The notes: generated from the sequence alone by a model not told the origin. Positions 1-8,435 are shown, counted from the first letter of the stretch. The stretch is DNA of 9,374 bases from Thermodesulfobacteriota bacterium (GCA_028278625.1 JANQDY010000267.1:1-9374); one strand, 5' to 3'. Numbers and translations are program-made.

Positions 1-778
1 ACCGCCCGCCATCCAGAGGTACCAGAGGTCTCAAATCAGGGGGCAGCACGGGGATCACGTTCATGATGGTCATTTCAGGACGGTTCTTGGAGTCTTTAAA
101 GGCATTGATGACTTTCAAACGTTTGGTCAGCTTCTTTCGCTTTGCCTCGGATTTGGTGCTGGCCATCTCCAGACGCAGGCTTTCGGAGAGTTCTTCCACA
201 TTCAAATCCCGTAGCATGGTCTGAATGGCTTCAGCACCGATGCCCGCCAGAAAGCGATCGCCGTAATCTTCCCGGGCCTGATGCAGCTGCTCGTCAGAAA
301 GGACCTCACCTTTGTTAAGGGGCGTATCTTTGGGATCGATAACAATGTGCCCTTCAAAATAGAGGACCCGCTCCAGTTCCTTGAGCGTCATGTCCAGGAG
401 ATTTCCGACTTTAGAGGGGAGTGCCTTTAGAAACCAGATATGGGCAACAGGTGCCGCCAGGGTAATATGTCCCATTCTTTCCCTGCGGACTTTGCTTTGA
501 ATGACCTCCACACCGCACTTCTCGCAGACAATGCCCCGGTGCTTCATTCGTTTATATTTCCCGCAGTTACATTCGAAATCCTTGATGGGACCGAAAATCT
601 TGGAGCAGAAAAGTCCATCACGCTCCGGCTTGAAAGTCCTGTAGTTGATGGTCTCCGGTTTCTTCACCTCGCCAAAAGACCACTCTTTGATTTTCTCTTC
701 GGACGCCAGCGATATCCGCACGGAATTAAAACTGGACGGATCCTTCGGTTTCGTAAAGAAATTATATAATTCTTCCAA
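1..778 (-). CDS. rpoC: RNA polymerase subunit beta' (N-terminal 259 residues, cut by the window edge)
   Basis: Beta' forms, with beta, the catalytic core of RNA polymerase. Only the N-terminal part is here; the gene runs off the left edge. The zinc-binding domain is intact, with cysteines at residues 70, 72, 85 and 88 (C-x-C then C-x-x-C), the same numbers I recall for E. coli. It is followed by the conserved [16 protein letters not shown] stretch and, close to the edge, [20 protein letters not shown] near the start of the double-psi-barrel region. The start is a TTG at 776-778. An in-frame TAG lies 15 nt upstream, no in-frame ATG or GTG lies between them, and the next in-frame ATG is residue 78, inside the zinc domain. 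A GGGGAG ribosome binding site sits 6 nt before the TTG. The gap to rpoB is 114 nt. Family identity is certain; the start is very likely. Confidence 0.98.
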   Translation of the reverse strand, partial: MEELYNFFTKPKDPSSFNSVRISLASEEKIKEWSFGEVKKPETINYRTFKPERDGLFCSKIFGPIKDFECNCGKYKRMKHRGIVCEKCGVEVIQSKVRRERMGHITLAAPVAHIWFLKALPSKVGNLLDMTLKELERVLYFEGHIVIDPKDTPLNKGEVLSDEQLHQAREDYGDRFLAGIGAEAIQTMLRDLNVEELSESLRLEMASTKSEAKRKKLTKRLKVINAFKDSKNRPEMTIMNVIPVLPPDLRPLVPLDGGR

Positions 779-875
779 TGTCCACTCCCCTTTCTAGCTT
801 CCATTCAGAGATGGCCTTTTCCCATTTCTGATTTGAAACCGGTAGTGTCCTAACCAACACAAGATAAACACCCAT
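762..875 (-). other. Candidate 37-codon reading frame bridging the rpoB-rpoC gap (unproven)
   Basis: An ATG 17 nt after the rpoB stop opens a frame of 37 codons (begins MGVYLVLVRTLP, ends GVDIGRII) that fills the gap and stops with TAA 17 nt inside rpoC, in another frame. I see no ribosome binding site before the ATG, and I do not recognise the peptide. It may be chance. If translated, its ribosomes would run over the rpoC start and could couple rpoC to upstream translation. Confidence 0.15.
785..790 (-). promoter_or_regulatory. Ribosome binding site of rpoC, supporting a TTG start
   Basis: Read on the minus strand, GGGGAG is followed by six bases and then TTG GAA GAA. Together with the in-frame TAG at 794-796 this fixes the TTG as the only reasonable start. 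A weak start codon on rpoC may tune beta' output relative to beta; that is inference. Confidence 0.7.
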
Positions 876-892
876 AGACGCTGAAATACGGA

Positions 893-3800
893 TCAACTGT
901 CCTCAAAAAGTTCCATCTCAAGGCCCAGGCTCTGCAGCTCCTTCATCAGAACCTTAAATGATTCGGGCAGTCCTGGTTCAAGTGCGTTATTTCCTTTGAC
1001 AATTCTTTCATACATACGGGTCCGCCCGGCCACATCATCCGATTTAACGGTCAAGAATTCCTGAAGGGTGTAGGCGGCGCCATATGCTTCCATGGCCCAC
1101 ACCTCCATTTCACCCAGCCGCTGCCCCCCAAATTGCGCCTTTCCGCCGAGGGGTTGCTGGGTCACCAGAGAATAGGGTCCGATGGAACGTGCATGCAGTT
1201 TGTCATCCACCAGATGGTGCAGTTTCATAATATACATCATGCCGACGGTAACATCCTGATCAAAAGACTCACCGGTCCTTCCGTCATAGAGTGTCGCCTG
1301 ACCGGTGGCAGACAGCCCCGCCTCCACCAGGTAAGATTTGATCTCTTCTTCCGAAGCGCCGTCAAAAACCGGCGTTGCCAGCGGCACACCGTCCAGCATG
1401 AGAGAAGATTCCTTGAGCAATTCATCGTCGGACAGATTCTCAAAGAACGCATTGTATTCATCTTTGTTAAACCAGTTACTGAATTTCTCTCTCAGGAGTT
1501 CAGTACTGTTGATTTTCGCCAACAGCTCCCTCACTTTGACACCCATGCCGTGGGAAGCCCATCCCAGATGGGTTTCGAGCACCTGGCCCACGTTCATTCG
1601 TGAAGGCACGCCCAAGGGGTTCAGTACGATATCCACGGGCGTGCCATCCGCAAAGTACGGCATGTCTTCAACGGGAAGGATTCGAGACAACACACCTTTG
1701 TTCCCATGGCGGCCCGCCATTTTGTCCCCAACAGAGAGTTTTCGTTTTACGGCCACGTAAACCTTGACCATTTTGACAACCCCGGGAGCCAGTTCGTCTC
1801 CCAGGTCAAAGTTGGCGATTTTGTTCTCGCAGACCGTTGTCAGACGCTTAACCTTTTCGGTGCATTTTGAAACAATGGTTTCCGCCTTTTCAATGTCATC
1901 CATGGGCACCTTCACGTCCGCCCACGCGAATGTTTCCATGGGAATGGCATTCATCTCTTCGCGGGTCAGGTTTTCGGTCTTTTTCAGCAGAAGCGCTCCG
2001 TTCTGTTTGTCTATAAGATCCGATTTAAGTGCCTTTCCTTCAAAGATTCCGATGAGTTTTTCTCTGGCGCTCCGCTCCACCACCTCAATCTCATCCCGAA
2101 GGTCTTTTCTGAGACGCTGGGTTTCTTCGGCTTCAATGGCCAGGGCCCGGGCATCTTTTTCAACACCGCCCCGTGAGAACACTTTCGCATCAATGACCGT
2201 GCCGTACACACCGGGGGGAACACGCATGGAACTGTCTTTGACATCCCCTGCCTTGTCACCGAATATGGCCCTTAGGAGCTTCTCTTCAGGAGAAAGCTGG
2301 GTTTCCCCTTTTGGGGTGATTTTTCCCACCAGGATATCGCCCGGACCGATTTCCGCGCCGATTTTTACGATGCCGCTTTCATCGAGGTTTCGGAGCGCAT
2401 CCTCACCCACATTTGGAATATCCCTGGTGATCTCTTCTTTTCCCAGCTTCGTATCCCGGCTGACGATTTCAAATTCGTCGATGTGAATGGAGGTGTATAC
2501 ATCGTCCTTCACCACCCGTTCGCTGATCAGAATAGAGTCCTCAAAGTTGTATCCTCCCCAACTCATGAATGCCACCATGACGTTTCGACCCAGCGCCAGC
2601 TCTCCCTGTTCCATGGCGGGACCGTCCGCAATGACCTGACCCTTTTTCACAAATTCGCCTTTTCGAACGATCGGTTTTTGATTATAACAGCTGTTCTGAT
2701 TGGATCGTCTGAATTTGGTCAGTTTGCAGATTTCCACTTCGGAGTCGTCATTTTCATCGGTATCGGTAAAACGGATGACAATTCGGGATGCATCCACATG
2801 TTCGATGATACCGTCTCTTCTGGCTATCACGGCAGTGCCTGAATCCCTTGCCACAACCTTTTCGACGCCCGTTCCCACCAAAGGGGCCTTGGCTTTTAAG
2901 AGGGGCACCGCCTGCCGTTGCATGTTGGAGCCCATGAGCGCCCTGTTTGCATCGTCGTGCTCCAGAAAAGGGATCAGAGATGCGGAAATGCTGACCAACT
3001 GGTCCGGTGAAACATCCATATATTTCACATCGTTCACAGGGACTTTGAAAGCTTCGCCCTCGATCCGCACGGCCGCCTCATCCCGAATGAAGTTTCCTTC
3101 CGCATCCAGTGGGGCGTTTGCCTGGGCAATGGGAAAATCCTTTTCATCGAGAGCGGACAGGTATTCCAGATTCTCCGTGGCCTTCTTTTCCAAAACACGT
3201 CTGTAAGGTGTTTCGATGAAACCGAACTCATTCACCTGTGCGTAGGTGCTCAAAGAGACGATCAGCCCGATGTTGGGCCCTTCCGGGGTCTCAATGGGGC
3301 AGATTCTGCCGTAGTGCGTGGGATGAACGTCCCGAACCTCAAAGCCGGCCCTTTCACGTGTCAATCCCCCCGGCCCCAGCGCACTGAGCCTCCGTTTGTG
3401 GGTTACCTCGCTCAGCGGATTCGTCTGATCCATAAACTGTGACAGCTGACTTGTGCCGAAAAACTCTTTCACCACCGCCGAAACAGGCTTTGAGTTAATG
3501 AGATCATGAGGCATCAGTGTTTCAACCTCCTGAAGACTCATCCTCTCCTTGATGGCCCTTTCCATTCTCACAAGACCGACACGGTACTGGTTTTCCAAAA
3601 GTTCGCCCACCGCACGCACGCGCCGATTGCCGAGATTATCGATATCGTCGACCATTGCCTCAGCACTTTTCAGCCGAATGAGTTCCTCAACGGTTCTGAA
3701 GATATCTTCTTTTCTGAGGGTCCGTTCCTCCAGGGAAACCTCCTCCATGCCCAGACGATAGTTGAGTTTCAGCCTACCAACCCGAGAAAGATCGTAGGTG

Positions 3801-5197
3801 TCCAGATTGAAAAACAGGTTGTGAAAAAAGGTCTCGGCCACTTCGGGGGTTGGAGGACTGCTCGGCCTCATCTTTCTATAAATATCCAGAATGGCTTCTT
3901 CAGGGGTGTTGATTCGATCGGCCAACAATGTCTCTCGAATACTTCTACTGATACCGTGGCCATCCAGAACAAGGCATTCCACTTGAGTAATTCCCCTTTG
4001 AAGGAGCGCTTCAATCTTTTGCCCTGTCAGATGATTGTTGCTCTCAAGAAGGATTTCACCGGTTTCAGGATCAATGACATCATCACATATCACCCGACCC
4101 TCCAATTCTTCCAAACCGACGGGAATCCGAATTCGGCCCTTATCCAAACAGGTCACCTGGGATATCCCTTTCTCTTTGAGAAGTTCATACACCTCTTCGC
4201 TGAGGGAGGTCCCTGCGGCCGCAAGAATTTCGCCGGTTTCAGGATCTTTAATGTCTTGGGTCACCTCTAATGGGGATTTTTTGTCAATTTCAAAGGGCAT
4301 CCGCATTGTTATGGGAATTATCGGTTGGGAGGTCTCATTGGAACCGAGCGCTCTCAGCAGACGCTTTGTGAATTTAATGCCTCTTTTGGCAATAACCTCT
4401 TCGTCTTTGCCGATAATATCCTTTTTCACTCGATCCTGCGCCAGAAATTGTGGCTCCGCTTCCCTGAACCCGCCTGTTTCACCAAGTTCAATCATTTCCG
4501 TATCATAGAAACGGTACAGCAGGTCTTTGGCAGTGTAACCCAGTGCCTTTAACAGGATGGTGACGGGAAATTTTCTTCTCCGATCAATGCGAACGTACAA
4601 ATAATCTTTGGGATCGAACTCAAAGTCGAGCCATGAACCCCTTAAGGGAATGATTCTCGCGGAATAGAGGAGCTTTCCGCTGGCATGGGTTTTTCCTTTG
4701 TCGTGATCAAAAAAAGCGCCGGGTGAGCGGTGAAGCTGGCTCACCACGGCGCGTTCCGTTCCGTTAATGATAAACGTCCCGCGGTCGGTCATGATGGGAA
4801 GGGTGCCAAAATAAATCTCCTGCTCTTTGATGTCCCGAATGCTCTTCATTTCGCTGACCGTGTCCGTGTCAAATACCACCAGACGGACCGTGAGCCTGAG
4901 GGAGGCCTCATAGGTCATGCCCTTGCTGAGGCAGTCCTCTTCACTGTATTTAGCGCCTTCAAAGGCGTATTTGACGAACTCGAGAGACGATGTCCCGGCA
5001 AAGTCATGGATTGGAAAGACGCCCGTATAGGCAGCCTGAAGGCCCACATCTTCTCGCTCCCCAGGTGGAATATCCTGTTGCAGATACCGCTCATAGGAAC
5101 GTTTCTGCATGGCGATAAGATTAGGCGTTTCAATTACTTTACTGATTTTACCAAAAGTCTTCCTGGCTCGTCTTCTGACACCATCATTTTTTAACAT
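893..5197 (-). CDS. rpoB: RNA polymerase subunit beta, enlarged (1434 aa)
   Basis: Beta forms half of the RNA polymerase active-site cleft and binds rifampicin. The rifampicin region lies at residues 581-608, with Q587, D590, H600 and S605 matching E. coli Q513, D516, H526 and S531, so it looks drug-sensitive. NFEDSIL (884-890) carries the conserved acidic pair E886-D887. [12 protein letters not shown] (1157-1168) carries K1159 and K1167, equivalent to the nucleotide-contacting lysines 1065 and 1073. The C-terminal [20 protein letters not shown] (1351-1370) is intact. The start ATG has AAGGAG five bases upstream. The protein is about 92 residues longer than E. coli beta (1342). By motif offsets roughly 6 extra residues lie before residue 190, about 68 in the first lineage-specific insertion (residues 250-412) and about 20 in the second (1010-1135). 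The offsets rest on my recall of the E. coli sequence. The frame is open throughout. Confidence 0.99.
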   Translation of the reverse strand: MLKNDGVRRRARKTFGKISKVIETPNLIAMQKRSYERYLQQDIPPGEREDVGLQAAYTGVFPIHDFAGTSSLEFVKYAFEGAKYSEEDCLSKGMTYEASLRLTVRLVVFDTDTVSEMKSIRDIKEQEIYFGTLPIMTDRGTFIINGTERAVVSQLHRSPGAFFDHDKGKTHASGKLLYSARIIPLRGSWLDFEFDPKDYLYVRIDRRRKFPVTILLKALGYTAKDLLYRFYDTEMIELGETGGFREAEPQFLAQDRVKKDIIGKDEEVIAKRGIKFTKRLLRALGSNETSQPIIPITMRMPFEIDKKSPLEVTQDIKDPETGEILAAAGTSLSEEVYELLKEKGISQVTCLDKGRIRIPVGLEELEGRVICDDVIDPETGEILLESNNHLTGQKIEALLQRGITQVECLVLDGHGISRSIRETLLADRINTPEEAILDIYRKMRPSSPPTPEVAETFFHNLFFNLDTYDLSRVGRLKLNYRLGMEEVSLEERTLRKEDIFRTVEELIRLKSAEAMVDDIDNLGNRRVRAVGELLENQYRVGLVRMERAIKERMSLQEVETLMPHDLINSKPVSAVVKEFFGTSQLSQFMDQTNPLSEVTHKRRLSALGPGGLTRERAGFEVRDVHPTHYGRICPIETPEGPNIGLIVSLSTYAQVNEFGFIETPYRRVLEKKATENLEYLSALDEKDFPIAQANAPLDAEGNFIRDEAAVRIEGEAFKVPVNDVKYMDVSPDQLVSISASLIPFLEHDDANRALMGSNMQRQAVPLLKAKAPLVGTGVEKVVARDSGTAVIARRDGIIEHVDASRIVIRFTDTDENDDSEVEICKLTKFRRSNQNSCYNQKPIVRKGEFVKKGQVIADGPAMEQGELALGRNVMVAFMSWGGYNFEDSILISERVVKDDVYTSIHIDEFEIVSRDTKLGKEEITRDIPNVGEDALRNLDESGIVKIGAEIGPGDILVGKITPKGETQLSPEEKLLRAIFGDKAGDVKDSSMRVPPGVYGTVIDAKVFSRGGVEKDARALAIEAEETQRLRKDLRDEIEVVERSAREKLIGIFEGKALKSDLIDKQNGALLLKKTENLTREEMNAIPMETFAWADVKVPMDDIEKAETIVSKCTEKVKRLTTVCENKIANFDLGDELAPGVVKMVKVYVAVKRKLSVGDKMAGRHGNKGVLSRILPVEDMPYFADGTPVDIVLNPLGVPSRMNVGQVLETHLGWASHGMGVKVRELLAKINSTELLREKFSNWFNKDEYNAFFENLSDDELLKESSLMLDGVPLATPVFDGASEEEIKSYLVEAGLSATGQATLYDGRTGESFDQDVTVGMMYIMKLHHLVDDKLHARSIGPYSLVTQQPLGGKAQFGGQRLGEMEVWAMEAYGAAYTLQEFLTVKSDDVAGRTRMYERIVKGNNALEPGLPESFKVLMKELQSLGLEMELFEDS
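4049..4246 (-). repeat. Internal direct repeat in rpoB: two near-identical 24-nt cores, 174 nt apart
   Basis: The plus-strand blocks 4049-4072 and 4223-4246 match at 22 of 24 bases and share the run CCGGTTTCAGGATC exactly. They encode DPETGEIL at residues 318-325 and 376-383 of RpoB, 58 codons apart. Similarity extends at protein level: each DPETGEIL is followed by a helix-like segment ending in LL-x(1-3)-[KR]G-I-[ST]-QV-x-CL. A weaker third copy lies at residues 259-296 ([16 protein letters not shown]). The pattern fits duplication of a small domain unit within one gene. Confidence 0.75.
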
Positions 5198-5298
5198 GGC
5201 ATCTCCTTATGGTCATTCCTTGGCACACTTTCACATTCAATTGGGCGGATATCCCAGAGCTTAACAGGATAGAGGGCACCACTCCCCAAAAACCACAT
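5191..5298 (-). other. Candidate 35-codon reading frame bridging the rplL-rpoB gap (unproven)
   Basis: An ATG at 5298 lies 10 nt after the rplL stop. It is preceded by AAGGAA, which overlaps that stop codon and ends 6 nt before the ATG, a normal ribosome binding arrangement. The frame (begins MWFLGSGALYPVKLWD, ends NDHKEMPC) spans the whole 111-nt gap and ends in a TAA overlapping the second and third codons of rpoB. The rpoB ribosome binding site lies inside its last codons, so termination and re-initiation is geometrically possible. I do not recognise the peptide, and chance remains a good explanation for so short a frame. Confidence 0.25.
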
Positions 5299-5308
5299 GC
5301 TTGATTCC

Positions 5309-5692
5309 TTATTTGATCTCAGCCGTCGCACCGGCCTCTTCCAACTGGGTTTTGATCCCTTCGGCCTCGTCTTTGGGAATACCTTCCTTGACGGGACCCG
5401 GCGCGCCATCCACCACTGCCTTTGCCTCTTTCAGGCCCAGACCCGTAATGGCACGAACAACCTTGATCACCTGGATCTTCTTGTCGCCCACAGCCGCCAG
5501 AATCACGTCGAATTCCGTCTGCTCCGCCGCCTCTTCAGCCGGTGCGCCCGGTGCAGCAGCCGCCACGGCCACGGGCGCCGCAGCACTGACACCGAATTTT
5601 TCTTCAAGTTCCTTTACGAACTCAGAGAGTTCCAGAACGGTCATATTGCTAATGAATTCTACAACATCATCTTTGCTGATATCAGTTGCCAT
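5309..5692 (-). CDS. rplL: Ribosomal protein L7/L12 (bL12), 127 aa
   Basis: L7/L12 is the multi-copy stalk protein of the 50S subunit that recruits and activates the GTPase factors EF-Tu and EF-G. The N-terminal dimerisation and L10-binding part is residues 1-33 ([10 protein letters not shown], then [16 protein letters not shown]). An Ala/Pro/Glu-rich flexible hinge covers 36-58. The globular C-terminal domain covers 59-127, with [20 protein letters not shown] and the factor-contacting [14 protein letters not shown]. Length is normal for the family. The ATG at 5692 is chosen because GGAGG (5703-5707) lies 10 nt before it and MATDISK matches family N-termini. An in-frame ATG at 5701 is only one base from that site. 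The gene follows rplJ by 19 nt, as expected for the L10-(L12)n pair. Confidence 0.98.
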   Translation of the reverse strand: MATDISKDDVVEFISNMTVLELSEFVKELEEKFGVSAAAPVAVAAAAPGAPAEEAAEQTEFDVILAAVGDKKIQVIKVVRAITGLGLKEAKAVVDGAPGPVKEGIPKDEAEGIKTQLEEAGATAEIK

Positions 5693-5711
5693 TTTTGTCA
5701 TTCCTCCAGAT

Positions 5712-6236
5712 TTATTGCGATTCGCTTTTCTTCTCTTCAATGGCCTTTAAGACGTTCATGAACTGGCCCACCATACCACCCATCAAACGGACAAAAGATG
5801 CGGGCACAGCCTGCATTACCGACAAGGTCTGGCCCAACAGCACGTCTTTGCCGGGCAGGGCCGCCAGTTTCTTGACGCCGGCAGCATCCAACGGTTTGCC
5901 GGAGATCTGAGCACTTTTTATCTCGAGATCTTCAAAGTCCTTGGCAAAATCGACCAATGCCTTTGCAGGACCCACAACATCATCATAGGTCAATGCAATG
6001 GCCGTAGGCCCCTGCATAAAATCCGAGATCCGTTCCGTGTCGGTATCCTTGCACGCCAGTTTCAAGAGTCTGTTTTTCACAACCTCGAACTCAGCGTTCA
6101 CTTCTCTGAGATCGCGTCTTAAGCGGTTTATGGATTCAACTTTGAGGCCCTGATAATCCACCAGATAGGCGCCCTGGGCCCGATCAAGACGATCGTGAAG
6201 CTTGTCAACCAACTCTTTTTTTTCTTTTCTATTCAT
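5712..6236 (-). CDS. rplJ: Ribosomal protein L10 (uL10), 174 aa
   Basis: L10 anchors the L12 dimers to the 23S rRNA and, as the L10-L12 complex, represses its own mRNA. Visible features are the N-terminal rRNA-binding domain (about 1-100), with the [20 protein letters not shown] stretch (26-45), [10 protein letters not shown] (52-61) and [11 protein letters not shown] (76-86). A C-terminal helix at about 150-170 ([19 protein letters not shown]) is the usual docking site for L12. The frame stays open upstream to 6365, but the start is ATG 6236: it has a near-perfect AGGAGGTG five to seven bases upstream, [10 protein letters not shown] looks like family N-termini, and the upstream extension is made of L10-leader RNA structure. 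It is cotranscribed with rplL and probably controlled by the leader in front of it. Confidence 0.98.
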   Translation of the reverse strand: MNRKEKKELVDKLHDRLDRAQGAYLVDYQGLKVESINRLRRDLREVNAEFEVVKNRLLKLACKDTDTERISDFMQGPTAIALTYDDVVGPAKALVDFAKDFEDLEIKSAQISGKPLDAAGVKKLAALPGKDVLLGQTLSVMQAVPASFVRLMGGMVGQFMNVLKAIEEKKSESQ

Positions 6237-6239
6237 ATT

Positions 6240-6247
6240 CACCTCCT
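6240..6247 (-). promoter_or_regulatory. Strong ribosome binding site of rplJ
   Basis: AGGAGGTG on the minus strand, with GG ending five bases before ATG 6236, is nearly a perfect complement of the 16S 3' end. It overrules the longer upstream reading frame as the start of L10 and is the likely target of L10-leader control. Confidence 0.85.
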
Positions 6248-6257
6248 CTCTTTTGGG

Positions 6258-6272
6258 GACAATGATATTGTC
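6258..6272 (-). promoter_or_regulatory. Small perfect hairpin between the L10 leader and the rplJ ribosome binding site
   Basis: GACAAT-ATC-ATTGTC on the minus strand forms six pairs with a three-base loop. Its 5' arm can instead pair with TTGTC (6276-6280), the strand that otherwise closes the L10 leader. Two exclusive folds are therefore possible just 10 nt upstream of AGGAGG. There is no T-run, so it is not a terminator on sight. Confidence 0.4.
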
Positions 6273-6390
6273 AAAGACAAAAGGTGTACACTGCATCACA
6301 ACAAGGCATCCAGTCTCGGCAGGCGCTGTTTTAAGCCGCCCACGCCCCGCGAAATGCTTTCTCATGGGGATGGCGGCGCCTACTGTCTTT
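6273..6390 (-). promoter_or_regulatory. L10 leader: autoregulatory mRNA structure upstream of rplJ
   Basis: Read on the minus strand, this segment makes nested stems. The closing stem is AAAGACA (6384-6390) with TGTCTTT (6273-6279). Next is AGGCGC (6376-6381) with GCGCCT (6321-6326). Inside it are CGCC (6372-6375) with GGCG (6337-6340) and CCCC (6366-6369) with GGGG (6345-6348), with a small GAAA/TTTC tip. After the second stem comes CTGCCGAGAC, which I recognise as typical of the L10 leader family known from many bacteria. In that family the L10-(L12)4 complex binds a kink-turn-like region and represses rplJL. The pairings were read by eye; a covariance search (Rfam L10_leader) would settle the exact borders. 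Confidence 0.8.
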
Positions 6391-6684
6391 GACCAAAAAC
6401 GCTTTCAATAAATGAAGCGCAAAATCCTGATATTTTGATTGTGAAATAAGCCTCTTCAAAAACTCTTCAGAACACAAAAATGGACGATCTTATCACAGGC
6501 AAAGACCATCCACTGTTTTGCTTTCAAAAAAACATCATCATGCGTTTCTTGAAACCAGAACTTCCAAAGAGTGTGCAAAAACCCCGCTATAGCTACAAGT
6601 GACCGGTTGACAAAATGCACCTGAACGGCCGGATCATCAGATTCCGGAATGCGAAATGATATTGGACAAGCGGAACGAACGCGT
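6391..6684 (-). other. 294 nt of non-coding sequence between rplA and the L10 leader
   Basis: No convincing gene lies here. On the minus strand the stretch contains a palindrome ATTCCGGAAT (6641-6650) flanked by ATCAT/ATGAT. It also has GCTATAGC followed by GGGGTTTTT (about 6576-6592), an imperfect terminator-like element. A T7 run near 6525-6533 and a repeated TGAAGAG (6453-6469) are also present. TTGAAAGC occurs twice, near 6521-6528 and 6401-6408. A weak promoter-like pair TTGAAG-16 nt-CAAAAT spans 6432-6459. A separate promoter for rplJL-rpoBC would be expected here by analogy with other bacteria, but none of these matches is strong. Confidence 0.4.
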
Positions 6685-7392
6685 CTATCGGCTCAATATA
6701 TCCTTTACGTAAACGGGATCAATCTTAACGCCGGGACCCATGGTTGAAGAAACCGCGATACTTCTGTAATAAGCCCCTTTGCTGGCAGGCGGCTTCAGTT
6801 TCTGTATGGTATCCACAAAGGCAGCGACATTCTCCATCAGTTTTTCCAGGCCAAAATCCATTTTTCCGACCGCGGCATGCACAATTCCCGTCTTATCCAC
6901 CTTAAAATCAATTTTGCCCGCCTTGATTTCCTTGACCGCCCTGGCCACGTCAAAGGTCACTGTTCCCAGTTTCGCATTGGGCATCAATCCCCTGGGCCCC
7001 AGCACCCGGCCAAGTCTACCGACAGCACCCATCATATCAGGCGTGGCGATGGTTTTATCAAATTCAAGCCAACCGCCCTGGACCTTTTCCACCAAATCGT
7101 CCGATCCGGCAAAATCGGCACCGGCATCCATGGCCTCTTTTTCCTTTTCACCTTTGGCAAAAACGGCAACCCGGACTTCTTTTCCAACGCCATTGGGAAG
7201 AGCAACCGTTCCTCTCACCATCTGGTCTGCATGCCTTGGATCAACACCCAGTTTAATGGCCAGATCCAAACTCTCATTGAACTTGGCGTGAGCACAGTCA
7301 ATGACAAGCTGTATCGCCTCCTCAAATGTATACCGTTTCAATTTGTCAACTTTTTGAGCGCTTTCCCTAAATCTTTTGCTCTTCACGGCCAT
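6685..7392 (-). CDS. rplA: Ribosomal protein L1 (uL1), 235 aa
   Basis: L1 forms the mobile L1 stalk of the 50S subunit, which helps release deacylated tRNA from the E site. In several bacteria it also represses its own operon by binding mRNA. The two-domain layout is visible: domain I is split between residues 1-67 and about 160-235, around a Rossmann-like domain II. The family signature [16 protein letters not shown] is at 131-146 and [20 protein letters not shown] at 38-57. Length matches the usual 230-235. The ATG at 7392 has GAGAG directly before it and AAGGGA a little further up. It lies 32 nt after rplK, the universal L11-L1 pair. Domain and length leave no doubt; the L1 autoregulatory site was not identified. 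Confidence 0.98.
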   Translation of the reverse strand: MAVKSKRFRESAQKVDKLKRYTFEEAIQLVIDCAHAKFNESLDLAIKLGVDPRHADQMVRGTVALPNGVGKEVRVAVFAKGEKEKEAMDAGADFAGSDDLVEKVQGGWLEFDKTIATPDMMGAVGRLGRVLGPRGLMPNAKLGTVTFDVARAVKEIKAGKIDFKVDKTGIVHAAVGKMDFGLEKLMENVAAFVDTIQKLKPPASKGAYYRSIAVSSTMGPGVKIDPVYVKDILSR

Positions 7393-7424
7393 CTCTCAAT
7401 TCCCTTCCTCACCGATTCGATTCC

Positions 7425-7847
7425 CTAGGACACCGTGATGCCCATACTTCTGGCGGTCCCTTCAATAATCCTTGCCGCGCCTTCCAGGTCTATGGCGTTT
7501 AAGTCTTCCAGCTTTATCTTTGCAATCTCCTCAATCTGCTGCCGTGTAACGGACCCGACCTTGTCGCGATTGGGCTCTGAGGAGCCTTTGGCGATCTTTG
7601 CCGCCTGTTTCAAAAGTACGGAAGCCGGTGGTGTCTTCGTAATAAACGAGAAAGACCGGTCTGCATAGATGGTAATGATGACCGGAATAACGGTTCCCAT
7701 CTGGTCCTGAGTTCTTGCATTAAATGCCTTACAGAATTCAGCGATATTGACGCCGTGTTGACCCAGTGCAGGTCCGATGGGCGGTGAAGGATTCGCCTGT
7801 CCCCCCTTCACCTGCAATTTAACGGATCCGATTATTTTTTTTGCCAT
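7425..7847 (-). CDS. rplK: Ribosomal protein L11 (uL11), 140 aa
   Basis: L11 sits at the base of the L12 stalk in the GTPase-associated centre and is needed for RelA activation and for thiostrepton action. The N-terminal domain shows [18 protein letters not shown] (17-34) with the Pro-Pro turn at 22-23 that contacts the thiopeptide site. The C-terminal rRNA-binding domain ends in the family signature [12 protein letters not shown] (126-137). The length of 140 is typical. The ATG at 7847 has AAGGGA seven bases upstream. It follows nusG by 57 nt and precedes rplA by 32 nt, the normal nusG-rplK-rplA order. Confidence 0.98.
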   Translation of the reverse strand: MAKKIIGSVKLQVKGGQANPSPPIGPALGQHGVNIAEFCKAFNARTQDQMGTVIPVIITIYADRSFSFITKTPPASVLLKQAAKIAKGSSEPNRDKVGSVTRQQIEEIAKIKLEDLNAIDLEGAARIIEGTARSMGITVS

Positions 7848-7904
7848 TGTTTCGTCCCTTTATTCACTTCTCTTATGATGAACTGACGGCTTCAAACGCC
7901 GGGG

Positions 7905-8435
7905 TCAGATGGTTGTCACTTGAATGAAATCCAGTTCTACGGGCGTCGGCCGTCCAAAAATAGTGATGAGAACCCTCAGTTTTTCTTTGTCGGGTTTCAC
8001 TTCCGAAACAGTTCCCTGAAAATTGGTAAAGGGGCCGTCTATCACACGAACCTCATCACCTTCTTCAAAGTTGTACCTGGCCTTGGGTCTGTTGACACCC
8101 TCTTCCATCTGATGAATCACCCGTTCGGCCTCTTCATTGGACACCGGCGTGGGATTGACTTCTCCTCCGACAAATCCCGTTACTTTGGCGGTATTCCGAA
8201 CGGTATGCCAGGTATCTTGATTAATGTGCATCTCAACCAGGATGTAGCCGGGATAGAACTTCCTGGAAGTGGTCTTCTTCTGACCCTTCTTCAATTCAAC
8301 AACCTGTTCAGTGGGAACCAGTATCCTTCCGAAATATTCCTGCTGTCCAAAGGATTCAATGCGTTCCTCCAGACTTTTTTTGACTCTGTCCTCAAAACCT
8401 GAATAGGTGTGAACGATGTACCATTTTAGTTCCAC
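7905..8435 (-). CDS. nusG: Transcription termination/antitermination factor NusG, 176 aa
   Basis: NusG binds the RNA polymerase clamp to reduce pausing, and its KOW domain contacts Rho or ribosomal protein S10, linking transcription to termination or translation. The NGN domain is residues 1-110 (WYIVHTYSGFEDRVKKSLEE at 5-24, FYPGYILVEM at 60-69, VTGFVGG at 85-91). The KOW domain is 125-176 (EGDEVRVIDGPFTNFQGTV). There is no inserted domain; the length is standard for proteobacteria. The start is GTG at 8433-8435, with AGGGG (8441-8445) five bases upstream, and MELKWYIVHT fits family N-termini. It follows secE by 66 nt. The neighbouring polymerase genes code for its binding partners. Confidence 0.98.
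   Translation of the reverse strand: MELKWYIVHTYSGFEDRVKKSLEERIESFGQQEYFGRILVPTEQVVELKKGQKKTTSRKFYPGYILVEMHINQDTWHTVRNTAKVTGFVGGEVNPTPVSNEEAERVIHQMEEGVNRPKARYNFEEGDEVRVIDGPFTNFQGTVSEVKPDKEKLRVLITIFGRPTPVELDFIQVTTI

Noticed and set aside
581..640. Possible CRISPR, insertion sequence, attachment site or phage-like signal anywhere in the window (representative stretch given).
   Set aside because: I saw no spaced repeats, transposase-like frames or terminal inverted repeats. The block is continuous core-genome sequence.
1764..2486. A 240-codon plus-strand reading frame antisense to rpoB, and a similar 254-codon one at 3506-4270.
   Set aside because: The Ser/Arg/Phe-rich composition is what the reverse strand of a GC-biased conserved gene gives. 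The opposite strand is certain RpoB, and no ribosome binding site or family motif is seen.
6237..6365. N-terminal extension of the rplJ frame by 43 codons.
   Set aside because: The perfect ribosome binding site at 6240-6247 and family N-termini place the start at 6236. The extension is L10-leader RNA, whose base pairing explains the sequence.
6432..6459. Promoter-like TTGAAG-16 nt-CAAAAT upstream of the L10 leader.
   Set aside because: Each hexamer matches only 4 of 6 consensus bases in an AT-rich stretch. Mentioned in the gap entry but not called as a promoter.
7887..7901. Small hairpin CGGC-GTTTGAA-GCCG in the nusG-rplK gap as a possible L1 autoregulatory site.
   Set aside because: Only four base pairs, and I cannot match it to the known L1-binding motif.
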